Source: Acidobacteriota bacterium (GTDB lineage Bacteria > Acidobacteriota > Terriglobia > Bryobacterales > Bryobacteraceae). From it: DNA of 64,000 nucleotides. Of this stretch, positions 27,287 through 35,477 are shown one piece after another. The position numbers and the translations under genes are program-made. The stretch lies in NCBI GenBank assembly GCA_016213775.1, contig JACQZR010000075.1, positions 26,930-90,929 on the forward strand. Direction: 5' to 3'. The notes under the pieces were generated by a model. The model was not told where the DNA came from. It ran no database searches and saw only the letters and a list, made by a program, of their open reading frames with translations. Positions within the stretch are counted from its first letter, which is position 1, and each line of letters starts with the position of its first letter.

Positions 27287-29077
27287 CTATCTCAATAGGT
27301 CGTTCATCTCGCGTAGGGCTTTGGAATCGAACTTCGGTTTGCGGTCGTAGGTGAGCAGACCGTTGATCTCCTGCTCGACGTCGGTGAGCTGCGTGTAGCA
27401 GATGCCGGTGATCTGGGGCAGTTTGGCGAGCGCTTCATAGAGACCTCGCAGCCGGACTATGGCCGAGGTCTGACTCGGCTCGACTCCGGAGTAGCCCCAC
27501 GCATCCTTGGGAACGTTGGAGCCCGGCGCAATGTAGGCGATGCCGCCGAACTCCGACAGGAACATCGGCGAGCCGTTGTACTGATACGGAGGGACCACCG
27601 CCGCGCGCCCGTTGGCCGGAAAAGGCGCTCCCGCCTTGCCCACGTCCTTGTACTTCTGATAGAGCATGTCGCCGGTGCGGGCATAATCATGGAAACCGAA
27701 CAGGTCGGTGGTATCCACGTGCTCCCAGCCGTCGTTCTCGATCACCAGGCGCGTTGGGTCGAGCGACTTGATGAGCCAATAATTGGCCCGCAGGTGATAC
27801 TGCTGCTGGACGTCGCGCGCGTTCGGTACTCCCCAGATTTCGTTGATCGGCACCCACATGATGACGCTCGGATGGTTGTAGTCCCGCTCGACGATCTCGA
27901 TCCATTCGCGCGTGAACTTGCCGGCGTAATCCTCATCGAACAGGTAGGAATTAGCGGTTTCGCCGGAGACGAGGAAGCCCATTCTGTCAGCCCAGTAGTG
28001 ATAGCGCGGGTCCTCCACCTTCTGGTGTTTGCGAGCGCCGTTGAAGCCCATCTCACGCATCGCCTTGATGTCGAATTGGATGGCCTCATCGGTGGGCGGT
28101 GTGATTGTGGACTCGGGCCAGTAACCCTGATCGAGCACCATCTTCAAGTAGGTGGGCCGGCCGTTGATGAAGACGCGGCCGTTCTCGGTGGTCACCTGCC
28201 GGTAGCCGTAGTAGGAGGCCACCTTGTCCAATACCTGGCTGCCATCGCGCAGCTCAAAGGTGACGTCGTAAAGGTTCGGCTGATTGACGTTCCACAGCCG
28301 CGGATCGCTCACGTTCAGGGAAAAGGCCACGCGCGGGCCTTTAGCGACACCCTGGCCACTCGCCACGACACTGTTGCCGGAACGCACGGTGGCATGCAGC
28401 GAGAGGCCGGGCTTATCGCGGTGAATGCGGCCGTCAAACCGCACATCACCATTCAATGACGTAGTGATGCGGACACGTTCCAGGTAGCTGGAGCCCGTCG
28501 CTTCGAGCCAGACCGATTGCCAGATGCCGGTGGTGCGGGTGTAGAAGATGCCGCGCGAGTCCTTCTCCCAATACTGCTTGCCGCGCGGCTGGAAACGATC
28601 GGTAGGCGGGTCCTCGGCGCGGACGGTGATGACGTTGGCGCCCTGCTTCAGTTGTTCGGTGACGTCGAACTTGAACGAGACGCTGCCGCCTTCGTGATTG
28701 CCGGCCAGCTTGCCGTTGACCCACACCGCGGCGCGGTAGTCCACGGCTCCAAAGTGAAGCAGGACACGCTTGCCCTGCCACGCGGTGGGGAGCGTGACGT
28801 TGCGGCGATACCAGACATAAGGATGGAACGTCGTGTCTCCGATGCCGCTGAGCTTCGTTTCGAAGGCGAACGGAACGGTGATCTGACGGGAGAATTTCTT
28901 GTCAGACGTGGGCCAGTTCTGTTCGAGGCCCACGTTCGAGTCGTCGAATTCGAAGTCCCACCGACCGTTGAGTGTTTGCCACTGATCCCTTTGGAATTGC
29001 GGTTGTGGATACTCCGGACGGGGGATCGACTGGGCCGCGGCGAACGTGGCTGTCAAAAGGAGGAGGAGATATATCAT
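27287..29077 (-). CDS. Glycoside hydrolase family 2 protein (beta-galactosidase/glucuronidase-like)
   Basis: This encodes 596 residues with a signal peptide ([16 protein letters not shown]). Order of domains: jelly-roll sugar-binding domain (YPQPQFQRDQWQTLNGRWDF), immunoglobulin-like domain, and a TIM barrel with the acid/base Glu in VPINEIWG (E413) and the nucleophile Glu in FLSEFGG (E509). Family 2 enzymes remove beta-linked galactose, glucuronate or mannose; the exact sugar cannot be read. The ATG overlaps the methyltransferase stop (ATGA). The same operon begins with a YjhG-like dehydratase, which points to plant or microbial polysaccharide use. Confidence 0.85.
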   Translation of the reverse strand: MIYLLLLLTATFAAAQSIPRPEYPQPQFQRDQWQTLNGRWDFEFDDSNVGLEQNWPTSDKKFSRQITVPFAFETKLSGIGDTTFHPYVWYRRNVTLPTAWQGKRVLLHFGAVDYRAAVWVNGKLAGNHEGGSVSFKFDVTEQLKQGANVITVRAEDPPTDRFQPRGKQYWEKDSRGIFYTRTTGIWQSVWLEATGSSYLERVRITTSLNGDVRFDGRIHRDKPGLSLHATVRSGNSVVASGQGVAKGPRVAFSLNVSDPRLWNVNQPNLYDVTFELRDGSQVLDKVASYYGYRQVTTENGRVFINGRPTYLKMVLDQGYWPESTITPPTDEAIQFDIKAMREMGFNGARKHQKVEDPRYHYWADRMGFLVSGETANSYLFDEDYAGKFTREWIEIVERDYNHPSVIMWVPINEIWGVPNARDVQQQYHLRANYWLIKSLDPTRLVIENDGWEHVDTTDLFGFHDYARTGDMLYQKYKDVGKAGAPFPANGRAAVVPPYQYNGSPMFLSEFGGIAYIAPGSNVPKDAWGYSGVEPSQTSAIVRLRGLYEALAKLPQITGICYTQLTDVEQEINGLLTYDRKPKFDSKALREMNDLLR

Positions 29078-29868
29078 AAGAGGCCTTTGTATCCAGTGGC
29101 AATGAGATGCATGCTGCTTCCGAGCATGGGCTCCTCGCATTCTACTTGACGCACTAATGTCAGGATCCGCTCGCGGCGGGATGCGTCCTGCCAGCGGTTG
29201 TCGAAGTCCTTGGCGAGCCAGCCTGGACCTTCGACTGCGATCACCTGGATGTTGCTGAATCCAGCTTCGGCGAGCTCTTCGCGCAACTCCTGCGGCCGGT
29301 GGAACACTGCGGTCGTGAAGTAGAGCAGGTTACCCGTGTCGTTGCGGTGCTGGCCTTCCAGCAAGTCGCGCTGGAGGACCGGCCAGAAGGCATCATCATC
29401 GACGAAGCCGTCCACCAGCGAGTGCAGCAGCGAGGCCCACCTGGAGATGGCCGCGGTGCAGAGGACTCCTCCGGGACGCAATGCGCGGTGTGCTTCGCGC
29501 AGGGCCTGGATGCGATCCGCGCGTTCGGGCAGATGATAGAGCGGGCCGAGCAGGAGAGTCGCGTCCACGCACTGATCCTCACATGGGAGCGCGCGGGCGT
29601 CTCCTTGCTGAATGCCTGCAAGCGGGAAGCGGGCCGCCTGTTCGAGGTGCTTGGCCACCGGGTCGAGCAAGTGGACTTCGTAGCCTTGCGCGGCGAGCCA
29701 GCCGGCATGATCGCCGGGGCCTCCTCCGATATCGAGCACTTTGGCGGGAGGCGGCGGCAGGTATCGTTGCAGGATGTCCTGGGTGCGGATCCGCTCGAGC
29801 AGACCGCTGCCGCTGTGCAGACGCGCGGACTCATTGGATTGCTCATAGTACTGGAGTATCTCGTTCAT
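29074..29868 (-). CDS. Class I SAM-dependent methyltransferase
   Basis: This encodes 264 residues with motif [17 protein letters not shown], an acidic end to strand 2 (VHLLDPV), motif III-like [14 protein letters not shown], and [14 protein letters not shown], a standard class I methyltransferase fold (Methyltransf_11/25 type). The ATG at 29868 overlaps the dehydratase stop by 4 bases, and its stop overlaps the GH2 start by 4 bases. The substrate is unknown; its place inside a sugar operon is unexplained. More codons are open upstream of 29868, but they lie within the dehydratase gene in another frame. Confidence 0.85.
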   Translation of the reverse strand: MNEILQYYEQSNESARLHSGSGLLERIRTQDILQRYLPPPPAKVLDIGGGPGDHAGWLAAQGYEVHLLDPVAKHLEQAARFPLAGIQQGDARALPCEDQCVDATLLLGPLYHLPERADRIQALREAHRALRPGGVLCTAAISRWASLLHSLVDGFVDDDAFWPVLQRDLLEGQHRNDTGNLLYFTTAVFHRPQELREELAEAGFSNIQVIAVEGPGWLAKDFDNRWQDASRRERILTLVRQVECEEPMLGSSMHLIATGYKGLL

Positions 29869-31796
29869 GGCTTGGCTAATGCTTTCTTGCCTGCATCGAT
29901 TACTCGCAGGATGGCATCGGTGTCGAAGACGCAGCCGCCCCAGGTTCCGCCGCTCACATCCTGGAGGGCGGCCCAGAGGCGCGAATCTCCGGGGAGTTGC
30001 GGGTCGGGCGCGAGGTCGGCGCGCGGTTCCCGCATGGACAGGTCCACGTCGCAAAGGTTGATGGAACCTTCGAGCGTGTTGCGGTCGATGAGGATCTCGA
30101 TGATGTCGCCGTCGCGCACCTTGCCGATGGGGCCTCCGGCGAGCGCTTCCGGTGAGACGTGGCCAATGCAGGCTCCGGTAGATACGCCGCTGAAGCGGGC
30201 ATCGGTGACCAGCGCGACATGCTTGCCAAATGGCAGGTGCTTCAACGCCGAGGTGAGCTGGTAGGTCTCTTCCATACCAGAGCCCATGGGGCCGCGGCAT
30301 ATCAGAACGAGTATGTCGCCGGACTGGATAGCGCCGTTCTTGATGGCTGCGATTGCTGCCGGTTCAGTGGTGAAGACACGTGCCGGCCCGCGCTTGCGAT
30401 AGATGTTATCGGCGCCCACCACCGATGGGTCAATCGACGTGCTCTTAATCACCGAGCCCTCCGGCGCGAGGTTGCCGGTAGGGAAGCAGACCGTTGAGGT
30501 GAGGCCCGCTTTGTGCGCTGCATCGATGGAATGGATGACGTTGGCCGGGTCAACTCCATCGCGCTCCTTGAGGATGCGCTTCAAGGTCTGACGCCGTTCT
30601 GACTGCTCCCACCAATCGAGGGACTGGCCGAGCGTTTCTCCGGTGGCGGTGAGCACAGAGAGATCGAGAAGGCCGGCGGCGCGTAGGTGCAGCATCACTT
30701 CCGGTACAGCACCAGCCAGGAAGACCTGCACCGTGGGATGATTGCGCGGACCGTTGGGTAGAGCGTCTACCAGGCGTGGGACGAGCTTGTTGACGGAGTT
30801 CCAATCGGCGACGGTGGGCCGGGGCAGGCCCGCTGCATGGGCCACTGCGGTAAGGTGCAGAATGAGATTCGTCGATCCGCCGAAGGCCGCATGAACGATC
30901 ATGGCATTGCGCAGTGCGGCCGAAGTGAGCACGTCACTCATGCGGAGGCCGCGGGATTCCATGTGCATCACGGCGCGGGCGGAGCGTCGCGCCATGTCGA
31001 GCCAGATGGGATGGCCGCTGGGCGCCAACGCCGCATGAGGCAGCGTCATGCCTAGCGCTTCGGCGGCGACTTGTGAACTGGCCGCGGTGCCGAGGAACTG
31101 GCATCCTCCACCTGGAGAAGCGCAGGCGCGGCAGCCAACGTCGGCGGCGTAATCGAGAGTGATTTCGCCGTGCGCGAAACGGGCTCCGATCGTCTGCACT
31201 TTGGCGGCGTCCTCACCGGTTTCCGGCAGCAGCGTCACGCCACCCGGCACGAGCACGCACGGCATGCCCGGCGTACCGGCAAGAGCCATCATCATGGCTG
31301 GGAGTCCCTTGTCGCAGGTGGCGACGCCGATGACTCCGCGGCGTGTCGGCAGTGAGCGGATCAGGCGGCGAAAAATCACCGCGGCGTCGTTGCGATAGGG
31401 CAGGCTGTCGAACATGCCGGGCGTGCCCTGACTGCGCCCATCACAGGGGTCGGTGCAGGAGCCGGCAAAGGGGACCGCGCCTGCCGCCTTGAGTTCATGC
31501 GCAGCCGCTTCCATTAGCAGGCCGACTTCCCAGTGGCCGCTGTGATAGCCGAGTGCGATGGGCGTTCCGTCGGGCGCGCGAAGTCCGCCGTGAGTGCTGA
31601 GGATGAGGTATTCTTTGCCGCCGAGTTTGGACGGGTCCCAGCCCATGCCTGCGTTTTGCGTCCATCCGAAGAGGTCGCCCGAGGGTCGCTCGCGCAGCAT
31701 CTCGGGGGTGAGCGGCAATACTCCGGAGGGTCCGGGCACCCGGGTGCGTATGTCAAGCAGGGACGGGTCTCCGGAATCAAAGATAGGGTTCAGCAT
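29865..31796 (-). CDS. yjhG: IlvD/Edd-family sugar-acid dehydratase (YjhG/YagF type)
   Basis: This encodes 643 residues that follow E. coli YjhG/YagF, D-xylonate dehydratases, closely throughout: [27 protein letters not shown]-like [38 protein letters not shown] (iron-sulfur ligands), [13 protein letters not shown] and [20 protein letters not shown]. These remove water from D-xylonate or a similar aldonic acid to give a 2-keto-3-deoxy acid. It is the first gene of an operon with a methyltransferase and GH2 hydrolase, and is divergent (28 bases) from a Gfo/Idh-type oxidoreductase, which could supply the acid or an oxidised sugar. The exact substrate is inferred. Confidence 0.85.
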   Translation of the reverse strand: MLNPIFDSGDPSLLDIRTRVPGPSGVLPLTPEMLRERPSGDLFGWTQNAGMGWDPSKLGGKEYLILSTHGGLRAPDGTPIALGYHSGHWEVGLLMEAAAHELKAAGAVPFAGSCTDPCDGRSQGTPGMFDSLPYRNDAAVIFRRLIRSLPTRRGVIGVATCDKGLPAMMMALAGTPGMPCVLVPGGVTLLPETGEDAAKVQTIGARFAHGEITLDYAADVGCRACASPGGGCQFLGTAASSQVAAEALGMTLPHAALAPSGHPIWLDMARRSARAVMHMESRGLRMSDVLTSAALRNAMIVHAAFGGSTNLILHLTAVAHAAGLPRPTVADWNSVNKLVPRLVDALPNGPRNHPTVQVFLAGAVPEVMLHLRAAGLLDLSVLTATGETLGQSLDWWEQSERRQTLKRILKERDGVDPANVIHSIDAAHKAGLTSTVCFPTGNLAPEGSVIKSTSIDPSVVGADNIYRKRGPARVFTTEPAAIAAIKNGAIQSGDILVLICRGPMGSGMEETYQLTSALKHLPFGKHVALVTDARFSGVSTGACIGHVSPEALAGGPIGKVRDGDIIEILIDRNTLEGSINLCDVDLSMREPRADLAPDPQLPGDSRLWAALQDVSGGTWGGCVFDTDAILRVIDAGKKALAKP

Positions 31797-31824
31797 GTCT
31801 GCCTTTCATGATAGAATCCCCGCC

Positions 31825-33168
31825 ATGTCCACGACACGACGAACTGCTCTCGCCGCCATGACAGCGGCCTCGTATCAACGCATTCTGGGTGCGAATGATC
31901 GGGTGCAAGTCGGGTTTATTGGCTACGGGCTGATCGGCCGGCAACACGTCTACGACTTCAAGAATCAGAAGTACGTTGACATGGCGGCGATGTGCGAGGC
32001 GCACCAGCCGCGGCTGGAAGAAGGGTTGAAGGAATGCGGCCCGAACGCGAAGGGGTATCGCGACTTCCGCAAGATGTACGAGAACAAGGATCTGCAGGCG
32101 ATCGTGGTCTCGACCCCGGACCACTGGCACGCGATGATGACCATTCTTGCGTGCGCCGCGGGCAAAGACGTGTACGTCGAAAAGCCGATGACGCTGTTCA
32201 TCGACGAAGGTAAGTGGATGATCGCGGCGGCGCGGAGGTACAAGCGGGTAGTCCAGGTGGGTACACAACAGCGCAGCGGGCTGCATTATCAGAAGGGCAC
32301 GAAGCTGATCCGCGAAGGCTACCTGGGCAAGGTGATCGATGTGCGGATGAACTCGACGCGTAACATCACGCCGGGATTTGGCAGCTTTGCCGAGGGCACC
32401 GCACCGAGCGAGCTCGATTATGAAGCATGGCTCGGGCCTGCGCCAAAGCGGCCGTATCATCAGATGCGCGGGCTGTATCATTTTCGCTGGTTCTGGGATT
32501 ACTCGGGCGGCCAGATGACGAACCTCGGCGCACATCATATAGATATCGTGCAGTGGGCGATGGGTGTGAAGGCTCCGAACCTGGTGACGAGTGTGGGCGG
32601 CAGGCTGGTGTTGCGGAGCGACGGCGACGTTCCCGATACGCAGGAGACTGTGTTCCAGTATCCGGGGTTTGTGGCCAGCTACTCGATGCGCGAGGCGGCA
32701 ACGGGGCGGCGCGGCGCAGGGCTGGAGTTTATCGGCAACAAGGCGAGCATGGTGATTGACCGCGGCGGATTCGAGATTCTGCCGGAGCTGAAGATCGACC
32801 CGAACAACGCGGTGCCGCAGTTCAAAGGGCACTCGTCCGGCGGGGTGCAGCGTAGCGACACGAAGCCCACTCCCTATACGCAGGCGATGAAGGAGCCAGG
32901 GTCCAGTGAGCAGCAGTTCGATTTGCATGTGCGAAACTTCCTCGATTGCATGAAGAGCAGACAGAGACCGATTGCCGACGTCGAGGACGGACATCAAGTG
33001 GCGACGGCGTGCCACCTGGCGAACATCTCGCTGCGGCTCGGCGGGCGCAGCGTGCGCTGGGACTCGGACAAAGAACAGGTCGTCGGCGACCGGGAGGCTG
33101 CGGCTATGATGCGGCGTCCGTACCGGGCACCGTGGGACAAGGTTCTGGCGGAACTGAAGTTGGGGTGA
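31825..33168 (+). CDS. Gfo/Idh/MocA-family oxidoreductase with Tat-like signal
   Basis: This encodes 447 residues. After a twin-arginine-like leader (MSTTRRTALAAMTAAS) comes a Rossmann fold (VQVGFIGYGLIGRQHV), the VVSTPDHWHAMMTILACAAG segment and the family motif EKPMTLFIDEG. The C-terminal domain includes WFWDYSGGQMTNLGAHHIDI. Such enzymes oxidise or rearrange sugars with a bound nucleotide. I chose the ATG at 31825; codons open further upstream lie in the divergent dehydratase gene. The 28-base gap to that gene suggests a shared regulatory region. Confidence 0.85.
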   Translation: MSTTRRTALAAMTAASYQRILGANDRVQVGFIGYGLIGRQHVYDFKNQKYVDMAAMCEAHQPRLEEGLKECGPNAKGYRDFRKMYENKDLQAIVVSTPDHWHAMMTILACAAGKDVYVEKPMTLFIDEGKWMIAAARRYKRVVQVGTQQRSGLHYQKGTKLIREGYLGKVIDVRMNSTRNITPGFGSFAEGTAPSELDYEAWLGPAPKRPYHQMRGLYHFRWFWDYSGGQMTNLGAHHIDIVQWAMGVKAPNLVTSVGGRLVLRSDGDVPDTQETVFQYPGFVASYSMREAATGRRGAGLEFIGNKASMVIDRGGFEILPELKIDPNNAVPQFKGHSSGGVQRSDTKPTPYTQAMKEPGSSEQQFDLHVRNFLDCMKSRQRPIADVEDGHQVATACHLANISLRLGGRSVRWDSDKEQVVGDREAAAMMRRPYRAPWDKVLAELKLG

Positions 33169-33612
33169 TCTCTTCGCCGTTCCACAGGGAGCGGATGAGG
33201 GACATGATTTCGGCCTCTTCGTGGGAGATTGGCTTCGTTCTGGAAACGGGAATGGCGGTTGACCATGTCGACTACTTTTTGAAAGCGGCAAAGGTCGCGC
33301 CGTGGAGAGCAGCATTTGAACGGGTCCTTGCGGGTTGAGCTTCAGAGACGAGGAAGCCTTGCAGCGGCGAGTCCGTGGCAAAGGCGGTTGCGGCTCTCCT
33401 CAGGAAATGAAGGTGGGGCGATACGGCGCGATTTGAAAGGAGTCCCATGACCGAACGTTCGCGCCGGGGATCGCCCCGGTTGATTCCGTTCTAACACGGC
33501 GCCAAGCGGTCTGAAGGGATAGGTGGGAGAGCAGGTGTTTGTTTTGTTTGGTTTGCGGGGAAATATTTATTTTTTTTGGCTGTGATCGGTTTACCGCCAA
33601 TCCAATGGGGGC
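33169..33612. other. 444-base region without a supported gene
   Basis: The first part holds a short open frame on each strand; neither has good start signals. The last 100 bases are T-rich (a TTTGTTTTGTTTGG stretch and a run of eight Ts near 33570) and lower in GC than the surroundings. An AAAGGAG-like site before an ATG near 33447 leads only to a short frame. It may contain the transcript end of the nuclease gene. Confidence 0.5.
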
Positions 33613-34326
33613 TTAGCGAAGCGGCGTAGTGGTGGATTCGAGGGTGTCCTCTTCGGCATCGGGGAGGGCAGAGAAGAAGTCGAGGGCAGCGCGGGTTTCG
33701 ATTTCACGGATGGAGACGGTTTGTCGAGTGGCGGCGGGCTGGTTGGGGAGGATGACGGCGTAGGCTGACTTCGATTCGCCGCTGAGGGCGATTGCGATTT
33801 TGAAGGTGGCGCAGGGAACGGCGACCTGGTTGGGGCCGATGTGCTGGATGTTCTCGCAATCGAAGAGGGTGCCGGTGACGATGATGAGGGAGTCGCTTTG
33901 GGCGGCGAGTTTGCGGATGTCGTTTTCGATTTTGCGCCAAGCGGACATATTCAACTCGGGGAGCTGAGGGACGGCGTTGGAGAGGTGGTAGGATTCGCGG
34001 AGGGCGTCGGGGGATGAGGCCAGGTCACGGGCTGGTACGAGGTGGCTTCTGTGGAAGCCGCTGCCTTTGTAGTCGGCCTCAGTAGCGGCTGAGGAGAGCT
34101 CTGGGTCGCGGCGGAAGTGTTGACGTGGGGCGGATGGGGCTTCGAGCATCTCGGGGGTGAGCTGGTAGGCGGTCCAGACGGGGACTCGGTGAGAGTTGCT
34201 GTGGCAGAGGGTGAAGGCGGTGCGGACGGCGAGCTGCTGATCGGGGGCGTCGCAGGCGGGGAGACCGAAGCGGTTGGGCTGGGCGCTGAGGGTTTGGATT
34301 GCGAGGAGGAGGAGCGCGGTTACCAT
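33613..34326 (-). CDS. Secreted DNA/RNA non-specific endonuclease (Serratia nuclease type)
   Basis: This encodes 237 residues with a signal peptide (MVTALLLLAIQTLSAQ). It has the layout of NUC-family beta-beta-alpha-metal nucleases: a conserved SDYKGSG-like start (ADYKGSGFHRSHLVPARDLA), where the histidine of the classic DRGH motif is kept as HRSH, then SNAVPQLPELNMSAWRKIE with the metal-binding Asn, and IIVTGTLFD. The Asp-Arg of DRGH is replaced by Phe-His-Arg-Ser, a notable variation. It should cut DNA or RNA outside the cytoplasm, for feeding or attack. It lies 98 bases after the MBL-fold gene on the same strand; that spacer is AT-rich and may carry its own promoter. Confidence 0.8.
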   Translation of the reverse strand: MVTALLLLAIQTLSAQPNRFGLPACDAPDQQLAVRTAFTLCHSNSHRVPVWTAYQLTPEMLEAPSAPRQHFRRDPELSSAATEADYKGSGFHRSHLVPARDLASSPDALRESYHLSNAVPQLPELNMSAWRKIENDIRKLAAQSDSLIIVTGTLFDCENIQHIGPNQVAVPCATFKIAIALSGESKSAYAVILPNQPAATRQTVSIREIETRAALDFFSALPDAEEDTLESTTTPLR

Positions 34327-34424
34327 ACATTATATAGATCGGCTGTTTCAAACATTTCTATAGTATGACTGAGTCAAAAATATCCAGTTGACCAAGGCGG
34401 GCGATACCGCGAAGCGGTTTCTGT

Positions 34425-35477
34425 TCAGACCGCCACAACCAAGCCTTCGCGACCCAGTTTCGGATAACGGGCCTGATAGCTCCATTCCTCGCAAAGGTCC
34501 GTGTTATCCCAGACCTCGTTCTCCGGCGACCTGTAGTTGAAATACAGTTCGCTCTGCCTACCCCCGCGTGAAGCGAGTATTCGCGCGATCGTCTGCCCAT
34601 CCGGATGGTGGAACTTCTTCCCATTGGTCGAGAACAGCCACTTCGGACAATCCAGCGCCGCAATCAACTCGGGACTGTTATTGAACTTGCTCCCATGGTG
34701 AGGAACCTTGCAAGCGTCGAGTTTCAACTTGCGGTGGTCGCGTTTCCGCAACAGCCGTTGGATGGAGGCCAGCAACACCTCCGAGTAAGCATCGGCGCCA
34801 AACAGGACAGCTTTCCCCTCATACTCAGCGAGGAAGGAAATGCTCGAACCGTTCGCTTCGGCCCCATCCGGCGAGTAAGCCTCCGCTGCCAGCCCCGCCA
34901 CATCCACATGATCGCCAAGCCGCAGACGGCGGTCGCGCTCCAAGGCGGCGACCCCATCCTCGACATCGCCCGGCTGGATTCCGGCTTTCCTGCATTCCTT
35001 TTCCCAAACCGGCTTCAGGCAGTCCAACTGCTTCTGGTAGGGAGACAGCATCGTCAGGCGAAGACCGCCTGGCAATAGAAAAACCGGCAACTCCCCCTCA
35101 TCCGGCACAACCGCCGCCTCGCCATTGAACGTGACATTCCAGGGCAGTTTGGCGATCTCCTGTATTGCCGCGCCCAACTCCTCACCCTGCTTGGCGCCTA
35201 GCCTCGTCTTCGGACTCAAGTGATCATACCCGTTGAACCACACCTCAGCGATCTCCAGCGATCGAGGCAGGTGCGCCAACAACTTCACCGCCCCATGGAT
35301 ATGATCCTCATCGATGTGCGTCACGCAGAACAACTCGAGCCGGCGTCCCGCGCCAACCCGCTCCACTATGTGGTCATACGTGGACGCCACCCCTCCATCA
35401 ATCAGGATGGCGTGATCCCCATATGTCACCGCGATGCTATCGCCGTACTGTGCCGGCAGCATCTCGATGCTCAACAT
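34425..35477 (-). CDS. ComEC/Rec2-like MBL-fold metallohydrolase, partner of CHAT protein
   Basis: This encodes 350 residues without a signal peptide or membrane helices. The metal site is THIDEDHIHGAV (HxDxDH form), with later ligands in VLFGADAYSE and KVPHHGSKFNN; this is the set found in the soluble ComEC/Rec2-like metallo-beta-lactamase group, some of which are nucleases. The ATG at 35477 overlaps the CHAT gene stop by 7 bases, so the two are made together. In conflict systems, soluble MBL-fold proteins often act as effectors; here it is inferred to be the effector or a regulator of the CHAT protein. Cytoplasmic location is expected. Confidence 0.8.
   Translation of the reverse strand: MLSIEMLPAQYGDSIAVTYGDHAILIDGGVASTYDHIVERVGAGRRLELFCVTHIDEDHIHGAVKLLAHLPRSLEIAEVWFNGYDHLSPKTRLGAKQGEELGAAIQEIAKLPWNVTFNGEAAVVPDEGELPVFLLPGGLRLTMLSPYQKQLDCLKPVWEKECRKAGIQPGDVEDGVAALERDRRLRLGDHVDVAGLAAEAYSPDGAEANGSSISFLAEYEGKAVLFGADAYSEVLLASIQRLLRKRDHRKLKLDACKVPHHGSKFNNSPELIAALDCPKWLFSTNGKKFHHPDGQTIARILASRGGRQSELYFNYRSPENEVWDNTDLCEEWSYQARYPKLGREGLVVAV

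Noticed and set aside
33165..33338. 57-codon plus frame starting with a GTGA overlap after the Gfo/Idh gene, and an opposing minus frame reading ISHEEAEIMSLIRSLW
   Set aside because: Both are short, without starts or ribosome sites, and cannot both be real; composition does not decide.
31777..33381. 534-codon minus-strand frame over the Gfo/Idh gene
   Set aside because: Arg/His/Pro-rich shadow; the plus frame carries the Rossmann and EKP motifs.
34321..34424. AT-rich spacer with TATAAT close to the nuclease ATG
   Set aside because: The box is too near the start codon to be a -10 for this start, and no -35 at proper distance was found.
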